Source: Bolinopsis microptera
Taxonomy: Eukaryota; Ctenophora; Tentaculata; Lobata; Bolinopsidae
Length of the DNA: 64,000 nucleotides
Direction of reading: 5' to 3'
Assembly: GCF_026151205.1 (NCBI RefSeq)
Contig: NC_087073.1
Span: 7,027,001-7,091,000, forward strand
This document shows, one piece after another, positions 41,988-53,245 of this stretch. The first letter of the stretch is position 1. Every line of letters starts with the position of its first letter. The position numbers were made by a program, and so were the translations under genes. The notes below the pieces were generated by a model that saw nothing but the letters and a program-made list of their open reading frames with translations, was not told the DNA's origin and did not search any database.

Positions 41988-42286
41988 TTAAAGTTCAAAA
42001 TCGAAAACTAGTTTTTTAATTCTTTCAACACCCACAAAATCCCTGGCCTGTCCTCCGAAACAGAACACAGGAACCAGCTCTTTGTGAAGAGTCATCCTGG
42101 GGCAAGGACTTGAAGTAGAGCGACTTTAAAAGTCTGATTCTTTGCACTTAGCACATTGCCGTGCTCTGAAGTCTTGAAAGTGTTGCAACCGCTCACAGAG
42201 CTCTTTATCAATTCAGGGTAGGTTTCGGGAAGGTGACTGTGGAGATAAACTCTGATTTTATAGAGTCCCTTGTTGGATGGCTTCCT
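41988..42286 (-). pseudogene. Coding-like remnant in two overlapping frames
   Basis: Frame 1 (42286-42092) reads KPSNKGLYKIRVYLHSHLPE, then SGCNTFKTSEHGNVLSAKNQ and VALLQVLAPG to a stop. Frame 2 starts at the ATG overlapping that stop (ATGA at 42095) and reads MTLHKELVPVFCFGGQARDF. A one-base frameshift in a single domain, or a splice between them, would explain both. The family is unknown, possibly a transposon protein because it abuts the retroelement remnant at 42402. Confidence 0.35.
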
Positions 42287-42401
42287 TCATAAAATTAGTT
42301 AGTGTAGTCAGGGTCCTTGTTCAGGATAAAGACACTCAGTTGGTAGGTTTTGGACACATCTATGTTCGCCTCTGGCAAGGAAAGGTCTGCTGGAGAAATG
42401 T

Positions 42402-43718
42402 TTGTTTCTATCGGGATCTCATCTATCCCTTCGCTCCACTTTTTCCCGTCATAACCTTCAGTTTCCAGTTTCTGATGCCTCTATTTGTAACTTGTTCCTC
42501 CATGTAAATGCTGATGCATATACTAAGGGAATTTGTCACCGGTGGACGTTCATTCAGAGGACCATCCCGGGTATAAGTCACTTGTTTCAACCATTGGAGG
42601 ATTGCATCAGAACAGATTTTATTCCAGCAATCTTGGGTAAGAACGTATCAGACTTGGACCGCTCCATATTTGCACTGCCAGTCAGACATGGTGGCCTAGG
42701 TATCTCCAACCCAGTTGAAAACTGCAATAGAGAATTCACAGCCTCAGTCACCATCACAAAAGACCTCACAGACCTGATTATCAACCAGCAAAACACCCTT
42801 GAACATTACAACATGTCAATTCAAAATGACACTATAAAAAGTCTCAAGGCAATCAAGGAGAAACACTTATTTACGGTTAGCAAATCAATAGAGGACAGTG
42901 TAAGAGATCCCAACCTAAAGAGATCCCTCCAGTTCATCAAAGAGAAAGGTTCAGGATGTTGGCTTACTGCACTTCCATTGAAGAGATTTGGCTACTCCCT
43001 GAACAAGATTGAGTTCCGTGATGCTCTGTACTTGCGTTATGGTTGGGAGATCCCTAACACCCCATTTCACTGTGCTTGTGGAGATAGAAATAATGTGAAT
43101 CACACACTTATATGCAAGAAAGGTGGCTATGTTTCTATGAGACACAACAACATCCGCGATCTAAATGCAGAGCTGCAGCGTGAAGTATGCAGAGATGTAG
43201 TGACTGAGCCAGCATTGATACCCCTTGATAATGAAGAAATTGTTGGTACCAATGCTGATAGAGCTGCACCTGATGTATCCTCACGAGGTCTCTGGAGCAC
43301 ATTTGAACGAACATTCTTTGATGTCTGTGTTACCCACCCCAACTCACCCACATATGACAAAAAAGATATGGAACAGATCTATAAAGCTCATGAAATGAGG
43401 AAAATGAAAAAGTACAACAACAGAATCATCCAGGTGGAAAAAGGCACCTTTACTCCACTTATATACTCAACAAATGGCGGATGGGGTCCACAAGCCACAA
43501 GATACCACAAGAGACTCGCTGAAAAACTATCCCAGAAGAGAGGAGAAGACTATGCGGCTATTATGTGTTACATGCGCACCAGGATTAGATTCTCAATCCT
43601 CAGGAGCACCCTGATAGCGGTCAGGGGTGAGAGAGGGAGACGGCAATCGTATACATTGCCAGTCAGTGTAACTTCGTTTAACTTGATACCTGCCACCATG
43701 GACTATGAATGTTTCTAG
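42402..43718 (+). pseudogene. C-terminal half of a cnidarian-type reverse-transcriptase protein
   Basis: From about residue 45 the frame reads RWTFIQRTIPGISHLFQPLE, then ALPVRHGGLGISNP, CWLTALPLKRFGYSLNKIEF, ALYLRYGWEIPNTPFHCACG, and LICKKGGYVSMRHNNIRD, then FFDVCVTHPNS and VEKGTFTPLIYSTNGG, ending with ILRSTLIAVRGERGRR. I recognise this from the region after the polymerase domain in reverse-transcriptase proteins abundant in coral and anemone genomes (from memory, not searched). A CxCG...HxxxC set may bind zinc. The polymerase itself is missing, so this is 5'-truncated. The frame is uninterrupted for about 395 residues. Confidence 0.65.
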
Positions 43719-45520
43719 ACACTATCCTTTTGATATTGAGATATTGGTATTTCAGATCACGTGTACATCGTTCCTTTTTTTACGACACAGTAATTTATTG
43801 ACACTCACAGCTATAATTTTAATCATTGAATCAGTATTTTTATCTGTGCTCTGCGAATGCATCACATGAATCAGTTTTTTTAATCTATTAACTTATTACA
43901 CATTTGTGCTCTGCTTTAGCATCACTTGACTATTTAAAAAAAATTGTTTGTTCAGGCCATGACCTTATAGTCAGCCAATTGGCCATTGCTATATTATGTG
44001 TATATTGTTTGAATATTCTTTTCCAAAAATACATTGACCACTGTATTTTAAAACCTATTCATACTTCCCATTACTGGGCCGCGCTCAGCCGGTCATTCCG
44101 CCTAATCTCTATTCGGTTGTTTAACAACATTAAAGCCTGGGGTCCTCAGGTAAACTTCCCAGTGATATGAAGATGTATAGAGCGTTTTTTGGTCACATAA
44201 CGATGAAACCAAAGATAATCATATCGTTATAAATTTGCTCCTACTAAATCACTCGCCCAAATTTTAAGAAAATTCTTGTGAAAAGGCCCTTTAGGCATGA
44301 AAGTGATCTAGATCGGTGTATTTTTGGACGCTGATTCCGAATCACCCCCCATGACGTAGGGTTAAAATGCTTCCCTGGAGAGTTATTTCACCAAACGCTA
44401 GTACCGTGAGCTGTGACACTTAGTCACAATGATTAAGTCACAAGTCATATTTCTAGCATTAAAGTCAGAAAGAAGTCCATAACTCTTAAAAGAAAATCTT
44501 GAATCGACGTCATGAAACCCATGATTATTTTAAATCTATATTGACTCCAGTCTCTTACGAGTTGCACGTAGCAGGCCATGACCTCCCTGTCTCTCCCTCG
44601 TTAACCCGGCGGGGTTGCACCAGGGGTGGTAGTCCGTGGTAACAGAACTTCAAGACTGTCGACATTTATGTTTAATATTATTTATGGTATATAATTTGGG
44701 AGTCTCTCTCTTCGGCAACAGGAGTTAGAGAATGGGGATGCATTGTGAAAGCCACTGTAAGGAAGGCTTACTGTTGACGCCGACTACCGACTAATCAAAA
44801 GAGAAAAAGACTCCAGTCTCAATTGTTCAATGATTTCATCAAAATGTTTAAGGAAAATGTTTACAGTTTTGCGAATTTTGGACTCAAATTTATGTTGAAA
44901 GAACTGAATTTATTTTGGAAAAATCCTGGCCAAACTCCCATCTAAAACCAAAATCCTGGCCGGTACCAGAACGAAATCGCCAAATACTGGCCGGTATCCC
45001 GGTCGAGCTCTGTTACAGGCATTAAGTGACTAAATTTTCAAATTTTGAATCGAGATAATGTAGGTATATTAAAGGAAGCATCTGGTAACTGACCTGAAGA
45101 AGAAGAGGGCTGAACAGACTCATCTCAACCACTATATCCGGTACGGGAAGGTATTTAGCCGTGATAAAAAGCCATCATGAGTTATTTATGTCTCTCGGAC
45201 ACTGATCAGTATATGTAGGAGTGATGAGAATTTTATGAGTTTTCGGATGTTATCTGTATTTGAGAGACAATTATATAATTTAAATACTTTATTATTTGAT
45301 TGTTTCACACTTATCATATTTCATAATTTTATTACTAGGTGGAGGTGATGTTATTGAGGCTTTGGGCGGCCATAAAACTCCTGTTTTAAAAGTTGTTCTC
45401 TGTACTTGTTTCACTGACCCACGCTTTATAGCATTTATACATTTCGGCCCAATTTATATGTTGTTCGATTTGCTGTACATTTGTATATTTGCTATTTTGT
45501 AAAAGTTTCAAATCAAATCA
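43719..45520. other. No gene seen
   Basis: Mostly AT-rich with short frames. Contains a GTTAACCCGGCGGGGTTG patch near 44600 without a recognised role. Confidence 0.45.
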
Positions 45521-45600
45521 TTAAAGTACATTAAAGTATATTAAAGTATATTAAAGTACATCAAAGTATATCAAAGTAGATTAAAGTATATTAAAGTATA
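45521..45600. repeat. Eight tandem copies of a 10-bp word
   Basis: TTAAAGTATA repeats exactly eight times with small changes (GTACA, TCAAAG). It lies 200 bases upstream of the eleven-exon gene. Confidence 0.95.
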
Positions 45601-45809
45601 TCCCGGGTCAAAATCGAGAAAAAAAACATATATATATGGTCGCCCAACCCCCCCCCCCCCTTCCCCAATAATTTGTATTGATATTGATTGATTGTACTGA
45701 AAACAACAGTAACCTGTTTTTTACTACTATCAAGCTTTTATTCATTACTAATATTTAACCTGATTCTAATGATAAACAAATAAATTTATATGTTGTGCCA
45801 TGTTTAGCC

Positions 45810-48800
45810 ATGCCAGAAAGAAGTCTTAGCTCAACAAAAAGAAGAAGAGCCATTAAATTGGATGATACCATCAGACCGAAATGGGCTTTAATCAGATTCA
45901 AAGATCTGCCCCAAGAACCCGCAGAGATTCTCCCTGTCGACAGATTTGTAAGAATGATAATATCATATTGTAACATTTCAATTATGACTGCTACAATCGA
46001 TGGGATTCAATTTCAATACTAGATGGACTTAAATTTCAATTTTTCAGTACACTGAATCAAATGAGAGAGCCGACTGCTCCAGTGTAGCCAAAGGGGACAC
46101 ATACTTCGTGACTTACGAAACAGTGGGGAAGAGTGGGGAAAAGAAGGCAGAGACCTGTCCTGTGGAAATAATGCAGCTCATAACTGGTAAGCATTTTAAG
46201 TGTAACCCGTGCCTAACGTGCTACGGCCAAGACTTCACTATCATAATTGAAACACAAAAGTATAAACTATTTAACTATTGTAAAACTATTATATTTAAAA
46301 ATTTGCATTACATTATCGTATCACTTGCTGGTCTCTAATCAGGATAACACTTATTGATCTATAATCTGGAGAACAATTTTGAAAATATAAAGATACTATC
46401 GACAACACTGTAGTTTTGGTGCGATGGGATCACTTGATCATGGAGATCTTCGAATTTTAACCGTATGTGCAATTCATTTTGTAACATTTCAGACCAGAAA
46501 CAAAAGAAACAGGTCGAGGATGAACTGATCGATGACCAGAGCAGGTTGAAGATAAGGAAGTATGTGTTTCTCTATTTAACGGCTTAGTGGCTCAGTTGGT
46601 TAATCCGCCTGGTATTGCTTGAGGTACCAGGTTCGATTCCCGACTCTGTCACTAGCCGAGGGGTGAGCGTCATCGACGCTCAGCTAAGCATCCTGAGTGG
46701 TCTATGCAGCCCCCTGGTCCACTCAGCCAAATACTCGAGAAATCGGGTGTGAGGGTTAAATGAGGAGCTGCCCATTGCAAAAAGTATGGTACACACTACC
46801 TTAACCGTCACTGGCCTAATGTATAATTGAATCCTTCGGCTTCCTGTAATTGGCTGGTTACACACTTGTGTAACAATGTGGCTGTTGGCATGTCCGAAGT
46901 AAAATAAGTGTTGAGATAAAATTTATACTTGAAATTAATATGTATATAATTGGATACTTTAGGTTCAAGGAAATTTTAAAATAACAGCAGAGACATTTAT
47001 ACATACCATTTTTAATAGGATATATTGAATTCCTCTGATTGCTTGCAGAACAATGCCGTATCCATCATCACAAATTTGAAAGCCTGGATTATTGTTTTCG
47101 ATAAGTGATTATGTGACCATAAACTTCAAAATTTATTGCAGCACAAACGTAAAAAAGAAACTTGCCCCAAGAAAATCAAAGACAAATAAGGAAGAGTCTG
47201 GGAAAAGAGCCTTATCTACGTATGGCTCTTTATCAAGGTACGAAAAGAGTAGTCCCGATCGATCCTTATTTACTTTCAAATGCTTATATTTTGTTATCCA
47301 CGAAAGGCCAAACTAAACGCTTAAAATGAAATTTTATTTCAGTATTCTCCCTGAGGAAATATTGCAATCGGTACAGGAGTCAATGTAAGTTATAAGATAG
47401 TGGGTATTAAACAAGAGGCGGGGTTGATTTAAAATTCATTTATCTAAAATTCTGTTATTTTAATTTTTACATATAAGCCGACAGCTTTACTATCAATATT
47501 CTCTTTTCGCTACTATCAATGTTCTCTTTTCTCTGAGGATATTATAATTAAAAGACGCTCTCATAAATTTAGAACTTAACTTGAACTAGCATTTTATTTT
47601 CAGTGAACTTCTTCCTGCTGTAGTGGAACAGGACCTCCCTAGAGCTCAGGAACCAAGGTATATTTTCTTAAAGAAAATTGTTTTTTGTAGCATAGAGACT
47701 AGATAACATTCCATATTATGAGGTGGGGAATGAGACTGTAGAATAAGTCTATATAATAGGTTTTGGTGTTTCGTAATTATATTCAAGTATCTTTTTCATA
47801 TCAGCTGATAGAAGCTCTACTATTTCATTATATCACTATTATGTCAGAAAATGTTTTAGAAGAAAGTTTCGAAATAGATTCGAAATAGATTCGAAATAGA
47901 AAATTTCGCCCCTTACTTGAACTGGAATTTTATTTTCAGTGAACTTCTTCCTGCTGCAGTGGAACAGGACCTCCCTAGAGCTCAGGAATCAAGGTATATT
48001 TTTATAGCATAGAGACTAGATAGCAATTAGCATTCCATATTATGAGGTACAGGTGGGGAATGAGACTGTAGAATAAGTCTATATTTAGGTTTTGGTGTTT
48101 CGTAATTATATTCAAGTATCTTTTTCATATCAGCTGACAGAAGCTCTACTATCACTATATTATGTCAGAAAATGTTTTAGAAGAAAGTTTCGAAATAGAT
48201 TCGAAATAGAAAATTTTGCCCCTTACCTGGACTGACATTTTATTTTCAGCCAACTCATTCCTGCTACAGTGGAACATGAACCCAGGTATGTGTTCTTAAC
48301 ATAAACAGCATTATACTACGTCTACCCCTATATTTTATTCCATATAATCGACTCTTCTATTGTTATTGTATATTTGTAATCTTTCTTCACTCTTATGACG
48401 TAGATCATAAAGTTGAATAGTTGGTGACGAATTTTGCGAGTGGAGAATCTTACTTCGTTATTAACTATCAATCTATATTACATATTGTGGGAAATAATCA
48501 TGGCTGCATGCACATTTTACTACTTTAAATTATTCCCGAAAACAAATCTGAACAAATTTCATTATGATTCTTAGGAGTAATTTACTCTTTGAACAACACG
48601 AATTTACTCTTTAAACAACACGCTAGACATAACTAACTATGTCCATTAAACATGAAATAAGATGATGCTTTATCTTTATTTCCTTATATAATTGTTTCAG
48701 GTCCCCAACCATCGAGCCTCTAAGTCCCTCCCCTACGACTAGCATATCAAGGTACATATAAAGTTCGGTATGGTACATTAGTTAAGCACAATCAATATCT

Positions 48801-51800
48801 TGGAAGTATGTTTTAAATAAAATTGATATCCATGCAATTTATAATTACGTCTAAATTTTTATCATTATTTATCTGAATCTCTTCAGGACTCATTGGTCTC
48901 CCATGACGAGCACCCCCACGACACCTTTCTCCCAAGTTATCGGCCCGCTCCACAACTATGAGTTAATGAAGAGAGTAATGGAGGATGCCCTTGCACCGTA
49001 CAAGCAGGATTTGGAGAAGGTGAAGGAGAAGACTAAGTGCTACAAGCGAGAATTGGAGGAGGTGAAGGAAGAGATGAAGAGCTACAAGCGAGAATTGGAG
49101 GAGTTTAAGGAAGAGCTGAAGTGTTCTAAGAGAAGGAAAAGGAACAAGCCCGCCCCTGGTATGTACCAAATCGTATATATATACTGATAGTTGGATAATA
49201 TCCGGTTGAGAGACAAGGACAATACAAGTGAAACAAGGAAGTTAGGAATGAAGGCAAATTTTCGGCGTCAACGCCATCTTCAGGCTAAAATTGGTATAAA
49301 TACATACCATTTGATGTAACCTGTATTCAGTGTATGTAATTTCAATTTAGCAAATTTTAACTAGTATAGAAGCATTTAGAATTATATACTAACATTTATA
49401 CCAATTTTAGCCTGAAGATGGCGTTGACGCCGAAAATTTGCCCTTACTCCTAACTTCCTTGTTTCACTTGTCCTTGTCTCTTCCAACCGGATATTATCCA
49501 GATATCAGTATGGGGGGGGGGGGGGGGGGGGGGGGGGTTACAACGGTCATTAATGTCATTATTATATAATTTTGCTGAAATATACATATACATTAATGCA
49601 CATTAATGCCCATTTATGCCCATTAATGCACATAAATGCCCATTAATGCACATTAATGCCCATATTTAATAGAAAAATGGGAAAAAAGTATGGGCATTAA
49701 TGGCAGTATTTTAAAATTTTGCACATTAATGCCCATTAATGCACATTAATGCCCATTAATGCACATTAATGCCCATATTTAATAGAAAAATTATCTGGAA
49801 CTACCAACAGTTTTAATATGGTTATCGTACTTCCAACCTCAGCGCAATTATTTTAAAAATATTGTTGTTCCTATTTACGTCGTCTCATACACGCACACCA
49901 ACAATCAAGCTCATGTGAGCGAGAATGTTGTAAAATAAGTATTACGTACACGAAATTTTGAAAGGATTGCAAAAAAACCTGGTCATTAATGTCAGTATTA
50001 TAGAATTTTGCTGAAATATACATATACATTAATGCACATTAATGCCCATTTATGCCCATTAATGCACATTAATGCACATTAATGACCGTTGTATCCCCCC
50101 ATCAGTATAAATAGAATCATAAAACTAATTATGTAAATATTAGGTATTATTTCACAGCCCTTCTACTATACCAGCTGTTTTTTAATTAATAATATGTATT
50201 AATAATAAACCCCTTTTGCCTGTAAGTTCAGGACTTAAATCTTTAAATAAACATTATATTTTATATCATATTATATAGCAAGTAAATATCTTTGATGTTG
50301 TCGGGATTAAGTTTGATCCTTGCTGGAGAACTTTTGACTGCTGACAAAAAGTGTTTATTTGTTAATTATAATGATATTGCAGAATTCGTTACCAGCTATT
50401 GTTTGGGCAGTTAGAGCACTCTTGTTTTCAAGGCTCAACGCCAAGACTTCCGGTGCTACTGTAGGTACTAGCCAAATAGAAGGTATGTTAGCTCCAAAAA
50501 CGGGCCGTAACACAGACGAAAAACAGGCCGTGTTCATTATGATATAATTAGTCGCCGTTGAATCGGTAATTTCAGCTGAGGGTCAAGAGCAAGATGCGGT
50601 AATTACAAAATTACTGTGGTAATTAAGATGAATTACTCTTAATTATGACTGTTTACTATTACATTGATTAGTAATATTACATTAATTACTACTTTTACAT
50701 CGATCACTACTATAATATATTACTTATATAATTATATTGATTACCTTCGTATCTATCATTTTACACTCTTTCTGCACATCTTTTTAAAGATTTGCAGACA
50801 GAGTAAAAACGAAAATTACTTAACCAGTTCACATCAAATACGTGGAACTACGGAGCCACTTTCTGGTGGAAATGAAAACTTTCTGGTGGAAATGAAAATC
50901 TTCTTCTCGATAGAATAATAAAAAGGAATGAATATATGAAATCTCACTACCGTACACAAGATCAGATGTTTTTTTATCTATAAATATTTTATTTTAAATA
51001 TTTTATAATAAAAAATATTAATTCTCTACTTTAACAATTTCTATTATCTCTATAAGCTGTCCCTGTTTTTCAGCTTTTTCTTAACGTGATAGTTCATTGT
51101 TGTATAGAGCATGCCACTCTTCGCGATTCTGTCAAAATGGGATTACGTTCCTTCTTTATTGTTCATATCGTACATCATACAACAACGAAAACTGAATTGC
51201 AACAGAATACACTTTTTAGTTACATCTCGTGGGGGTAAAATGTCGCACGTGGAAGAAAATTCTCCAAAATTTGCAAAGTTTAGTTTATTCACTACACAAA
51301 ATAGGACGTCATCAGTTTTGAAAACATTGTATAAAAAGATAAAACAAAATATTCAATCTCAATTTTAACGATTTCTATGATCTCTCCAAAAACGCTGCTC
51401 TTGACGGAATAAAAGAAGCTGTCCCTGCTTTTCAGCTTCTTCTTAACGTGATAGTTCCTTGTTGTAAAGAGCATGCCACTCTTTACGATTCTGTCAAAAT
51501 GGGATCACGTTATATCACATTTATAATGAATTAATTACTTGCTAGATGACTTACTCTTAATTATGAATGTTTACTATTACATTGATTAGTAATATTACAT
51601 TAATTAGTAATATTACATTAATTACTTTTACATCGATCACTACTATAATTATATTGATTTCCTTCGTATCTATCATTTTACACTCTTTCTGAACATCTTT
51701 TTAAAGATTTGCAGATAAACGAAGAATGATCCTCGTATAATCGTATCCATGTTAGGGAAACAGAAGAGCAGACACTGTAGTGAGATTATCTAGTTCTCTT

Positions 51801-52504
51801 CTAGAACTAATAATTCGAGAAGAGCACCGAATCTTGACCAATACTGGGTGACAATTTCAGAAGTCCCCTTATTTCCCCAAAAACCTTATCTCTTAAAATC
51901 AAAAGGCTCGTAAAATCTGATAAATATAAAATAGGCCGAAGAACTATAGATAAGTCCCAAAGTAAAAATGGTGCGAATATAAAATAGATGCTTGAGATAA
52001 TATTAAATTTAAGAAGTGGCAAAAAACGGTTAATTAAAATATTAAAATATAAAATTAAAGCCTAGCAACACTGTGGATCTACTAAACTACACCACACCAT
52101 ACTCCCCGGGCCAATTTGATCGATTGGATCCGCGCCTACAAATGAGGCGCAGATCGAATCGACCAAATCCCCAATATAATCAATAACAAATATCCAATAA
52201 AAAATTTTAAATTTATAAACATCAAAATACCAATGAAATAAAACATCCTATCTTTATAAAATTGTCTGTCTCCTTATTAAAATGAATAAATAAATTATAA
52301 AAATTATTTCTGTTGTCTGCAGTAGATGGCACTCTGTCTAAAACAAGAGGCACTGATGGTCTGATTACTCCAGCTCCCGCCTCTTCCTTAAGTCCACCAG
52401 CCTCCTTACCCTCCTATCCTCATCATCCTCCTCCACTAACCCCTCACTTGTTCTCCACCAGCTCACCCTCTCTAAACTCATCTCCAATCCTTCTCTTCAT
52501 CTAG
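45810..52504 (+). CDS. Eleven-exon gene for a 376-residue charged, coiled-coil protein
   Basis: Exons: 45810-45947, 46048-46186, 46493-46559, 47142-47237, 47343-47384, 47604-47657, 47940-47993, 48250-48285, 48701-48751, 48887-49158 and 52323-52504. All introns are GT...AG with pyrimidine-rich acceptors, and the phases join to 1131 bases. The start ATG (GCCATGCC) reads MPERSLSSTKRRRAIKLDD. Exons 1-2 hold a globular stretch, RPKWALIRFKDLPQEPAEIL to VTYETVG...CPVEIMQLI. Exons 6-8 are near-copies (LLPAVVEQDLPRAQ). Exon 10 has a Lys/Glu coiled coil built from YKRELEEVKEEMK repeats. The last exon is Pro/Ser-rich. No family is recognised. A nuclear or scaffold role is only a guess. Confidence 0.75.
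46579..46921 (+). mobile_element. tRNA-derived SINE in an intron
   Basis: The head has an A-box-like TAGTGGCTCAGTTGG and a perfect B box GGTTCGATTCC, 35-40 bases apart. The body (ATCCTGAGTGGTCTATGCAG, GGTTAAATGAGGAGCTG, CTTCGGCTTCCTGTAATTGG) is shared over its whole length with 52719-53076. It sits in intron 3 of the eleven-exon gene. Confidence 0.85.
47604..48285 (+). repeat. Tandemly triplicated exon with its intron
   Basis: Exons at 47604-47657 and 47940-47993 differ at three bases and lie 336 bases apart with matching intron sequence (GAAATAGATTCGAAATAG, TCATATCAGCTGA). The third, 48250-48285, is shorter by 18 bases and more diverged. All are multiples of three and symmetric in phase, so copies can be added without breaking the frame. 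Confidence 0.85.
49181..49511. mobile_element. Foldback MITE with ~120-bp arms
   Basis: 49181-49300 and 49394-49511 are inverted copies with few differences, sharing GGATAATATCCGG and GGCGTCAACGCCATCTTCAG. The central spacer is about 90 bases. It lies 22 bases after the donor of exon 10. Confidence 0.9.
49512..50100. mobile_element. 589-bp nonautonomous element with an 8-bp target duplication
   Basis: ATCAGTAT flanks both sides (49504-49511 and 50101-50108). The left end is a run of 26 G then TTACAACGGTCATTAATG, and the right end is CATTAATGACCGTTGTATCC. The interior is made of GCCCATTAATGCACATTAAT words and a long direct repeat (49541-49650 against 49981-50078). An 8-bp duplication fits hAT-like insertion. 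Confidence 0.7.
50383..50482 (+). other. Possible skipped or stop-bearing exon
   Basis: A good acceptor (TGATATTGCAG) and donor (GAAG-GTATG) bound 100 bases. Joined to exon 10 it would hit a stop after about 11 codons (EFVTSYCLGS), so it is either an alternative ending or chance. Its third frame is fully open. Confidence 0.3.
50572..50930. repeat. Dispersed repeat, partial copy
   Basis: Begins with TCAGCTGAGGGT and the GATGCGGTAATTAC word shared with 58481, then the TTTACTATTACATTGATTAG block and the ACTTAACCAGTTCACATCAA block of the family at 62160-63735. It lies inside the long last intron of the eleven-exon gene. Confidence 0.85.
51030..51513. repeat. Direct repeat pair about 360 bases apart
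   Basis: 51057-51150 and 51419-51513 share CTTAACGTGATAGTTC, AGAGCATGCCACTCTT and GATTCTGTCAAAATGGGAT with a few differences. Confidence 0.9.
51530..51735. repeat. Dispersed repeat, partial copy
   Basis: Copy of the TTTACTATTACATTGATTAG family with an extra AGTAATATTACATTAATT unit, ending near the AAAGATTTGCAGA word. Confidence 0.85.
52108..52172. repeat. Imperfect hairpin around a GCGCCT centre
   Basis: GATCCGCGCCT and its left neighbours pair imperfectly with AGGCGCAGATCGAATCGACC across a 7-base loop. It stands out in AT-rich intron sequence and may be a small foldback element. Confidence 0.5.
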
Positions 52505-52579
52505 CGCATCTTCTCTTCCCCTATCAAGATTCTAAAAAAAGTGCGATGAGATTGGATTTTGAGACTAAAAGTGCGATTT

Positions 52580-52606
52580 CCCCCCCCCCCCCCCCCCCCC
52601 CCCCCC
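52580..52606. repeat. 27-base poly-C tract
   Basis: Uninterrupted C run 75 bases after the stop codon of the eleven-exon gene. Other homopolymers are at 5707-5720 (G14), 45648-45660 (C13) and 49512-49537 (G26). Confidence 0.95.
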
Positions 52607-52718
52607 AGCCTGCAAAATTTCTTGCCCCACAAATTACTTTGTATTTAAAAAGATTTCCCTTTCAAGCGAAATTGTAAGTATGTCGCTCGATGTTTATTTC
52701 TCAGAATTGTAAGTTTCA

Positions 52719-53076
52719 ACGGCCAGGTAGCGTAGTTGGTTAATCATCGGATTTGTAATCGTGAGATTGCGAGTTCGAAACCCACTGCCTGCCTAGTCGT
52801 GGGGTGAGTGTCGTCGACATTCAGCTAAAGATCCTGAGTGGTCTATGCAGCCCCCCGGTCTACTCAGCCGAATATTCGAGAAATCGTGTGTGAGGGTTAA
52901 ATGAGGAGCTGTCCATTGCAGCGAAGTCTCGGGCGAAGAAAGTATGGTACACACTACCTTAACCGTCACTGGCCTAATTAAATCCTTCGGCTTCCTGTAA
53001 TTGGCTAGTTACACTTGTGTAACAATGTGGCTGTTGGAATACTCCGAAGTAAAATAAGTGTGAGATTAAAAAAAAA
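52719..53076 (+). mobile_element. tRNA-derived SINE, second copy
   Basis: Head GGTAGCGTAGTTGG and B-box-like GAGTTCGAAACCC, then the same body as 46579-46921. It ends in a short A tract (GAGATTAAAAAAAA). It has about 20 bases (GCGAAGTCTCGGGCGAAGA) absent from the first copy. Confidence 0.85.
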
Positions 53077-53160
53077 GTATGCCGCTGTAATTTGGATCCA
53101 TACATAACGAAAAATTTAAGTGTGTATTTTTATGAAGTATATTAAGTTACATATTGTAAA

Positions 53161-53245
53161 TCTGATAAGCCTCACGTAGCGCCCCAGTTTAGGGCACGGC
53201 CGTTAAGCAGCTGATCCCGGGTTCGAGTCTTGTCGACGGTCAATC
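53161..53245 (+). other. tRNA-like scrap with a B box
   Basis: GGGTTCGAGTCTTGTCG follows GTTAAGCAGCTGATCCC, resembling the 3' half of a tRNA or the head of another SINE. No complete cloverleaf could be drawn. Confidence 0.3.

Noticed and set aside
46579-46650. Functional tRNA gene
   Set aside because: A and B boxes are present but the acceptor stem does not pair and the sequence continues into a SINE body shared with another locus.
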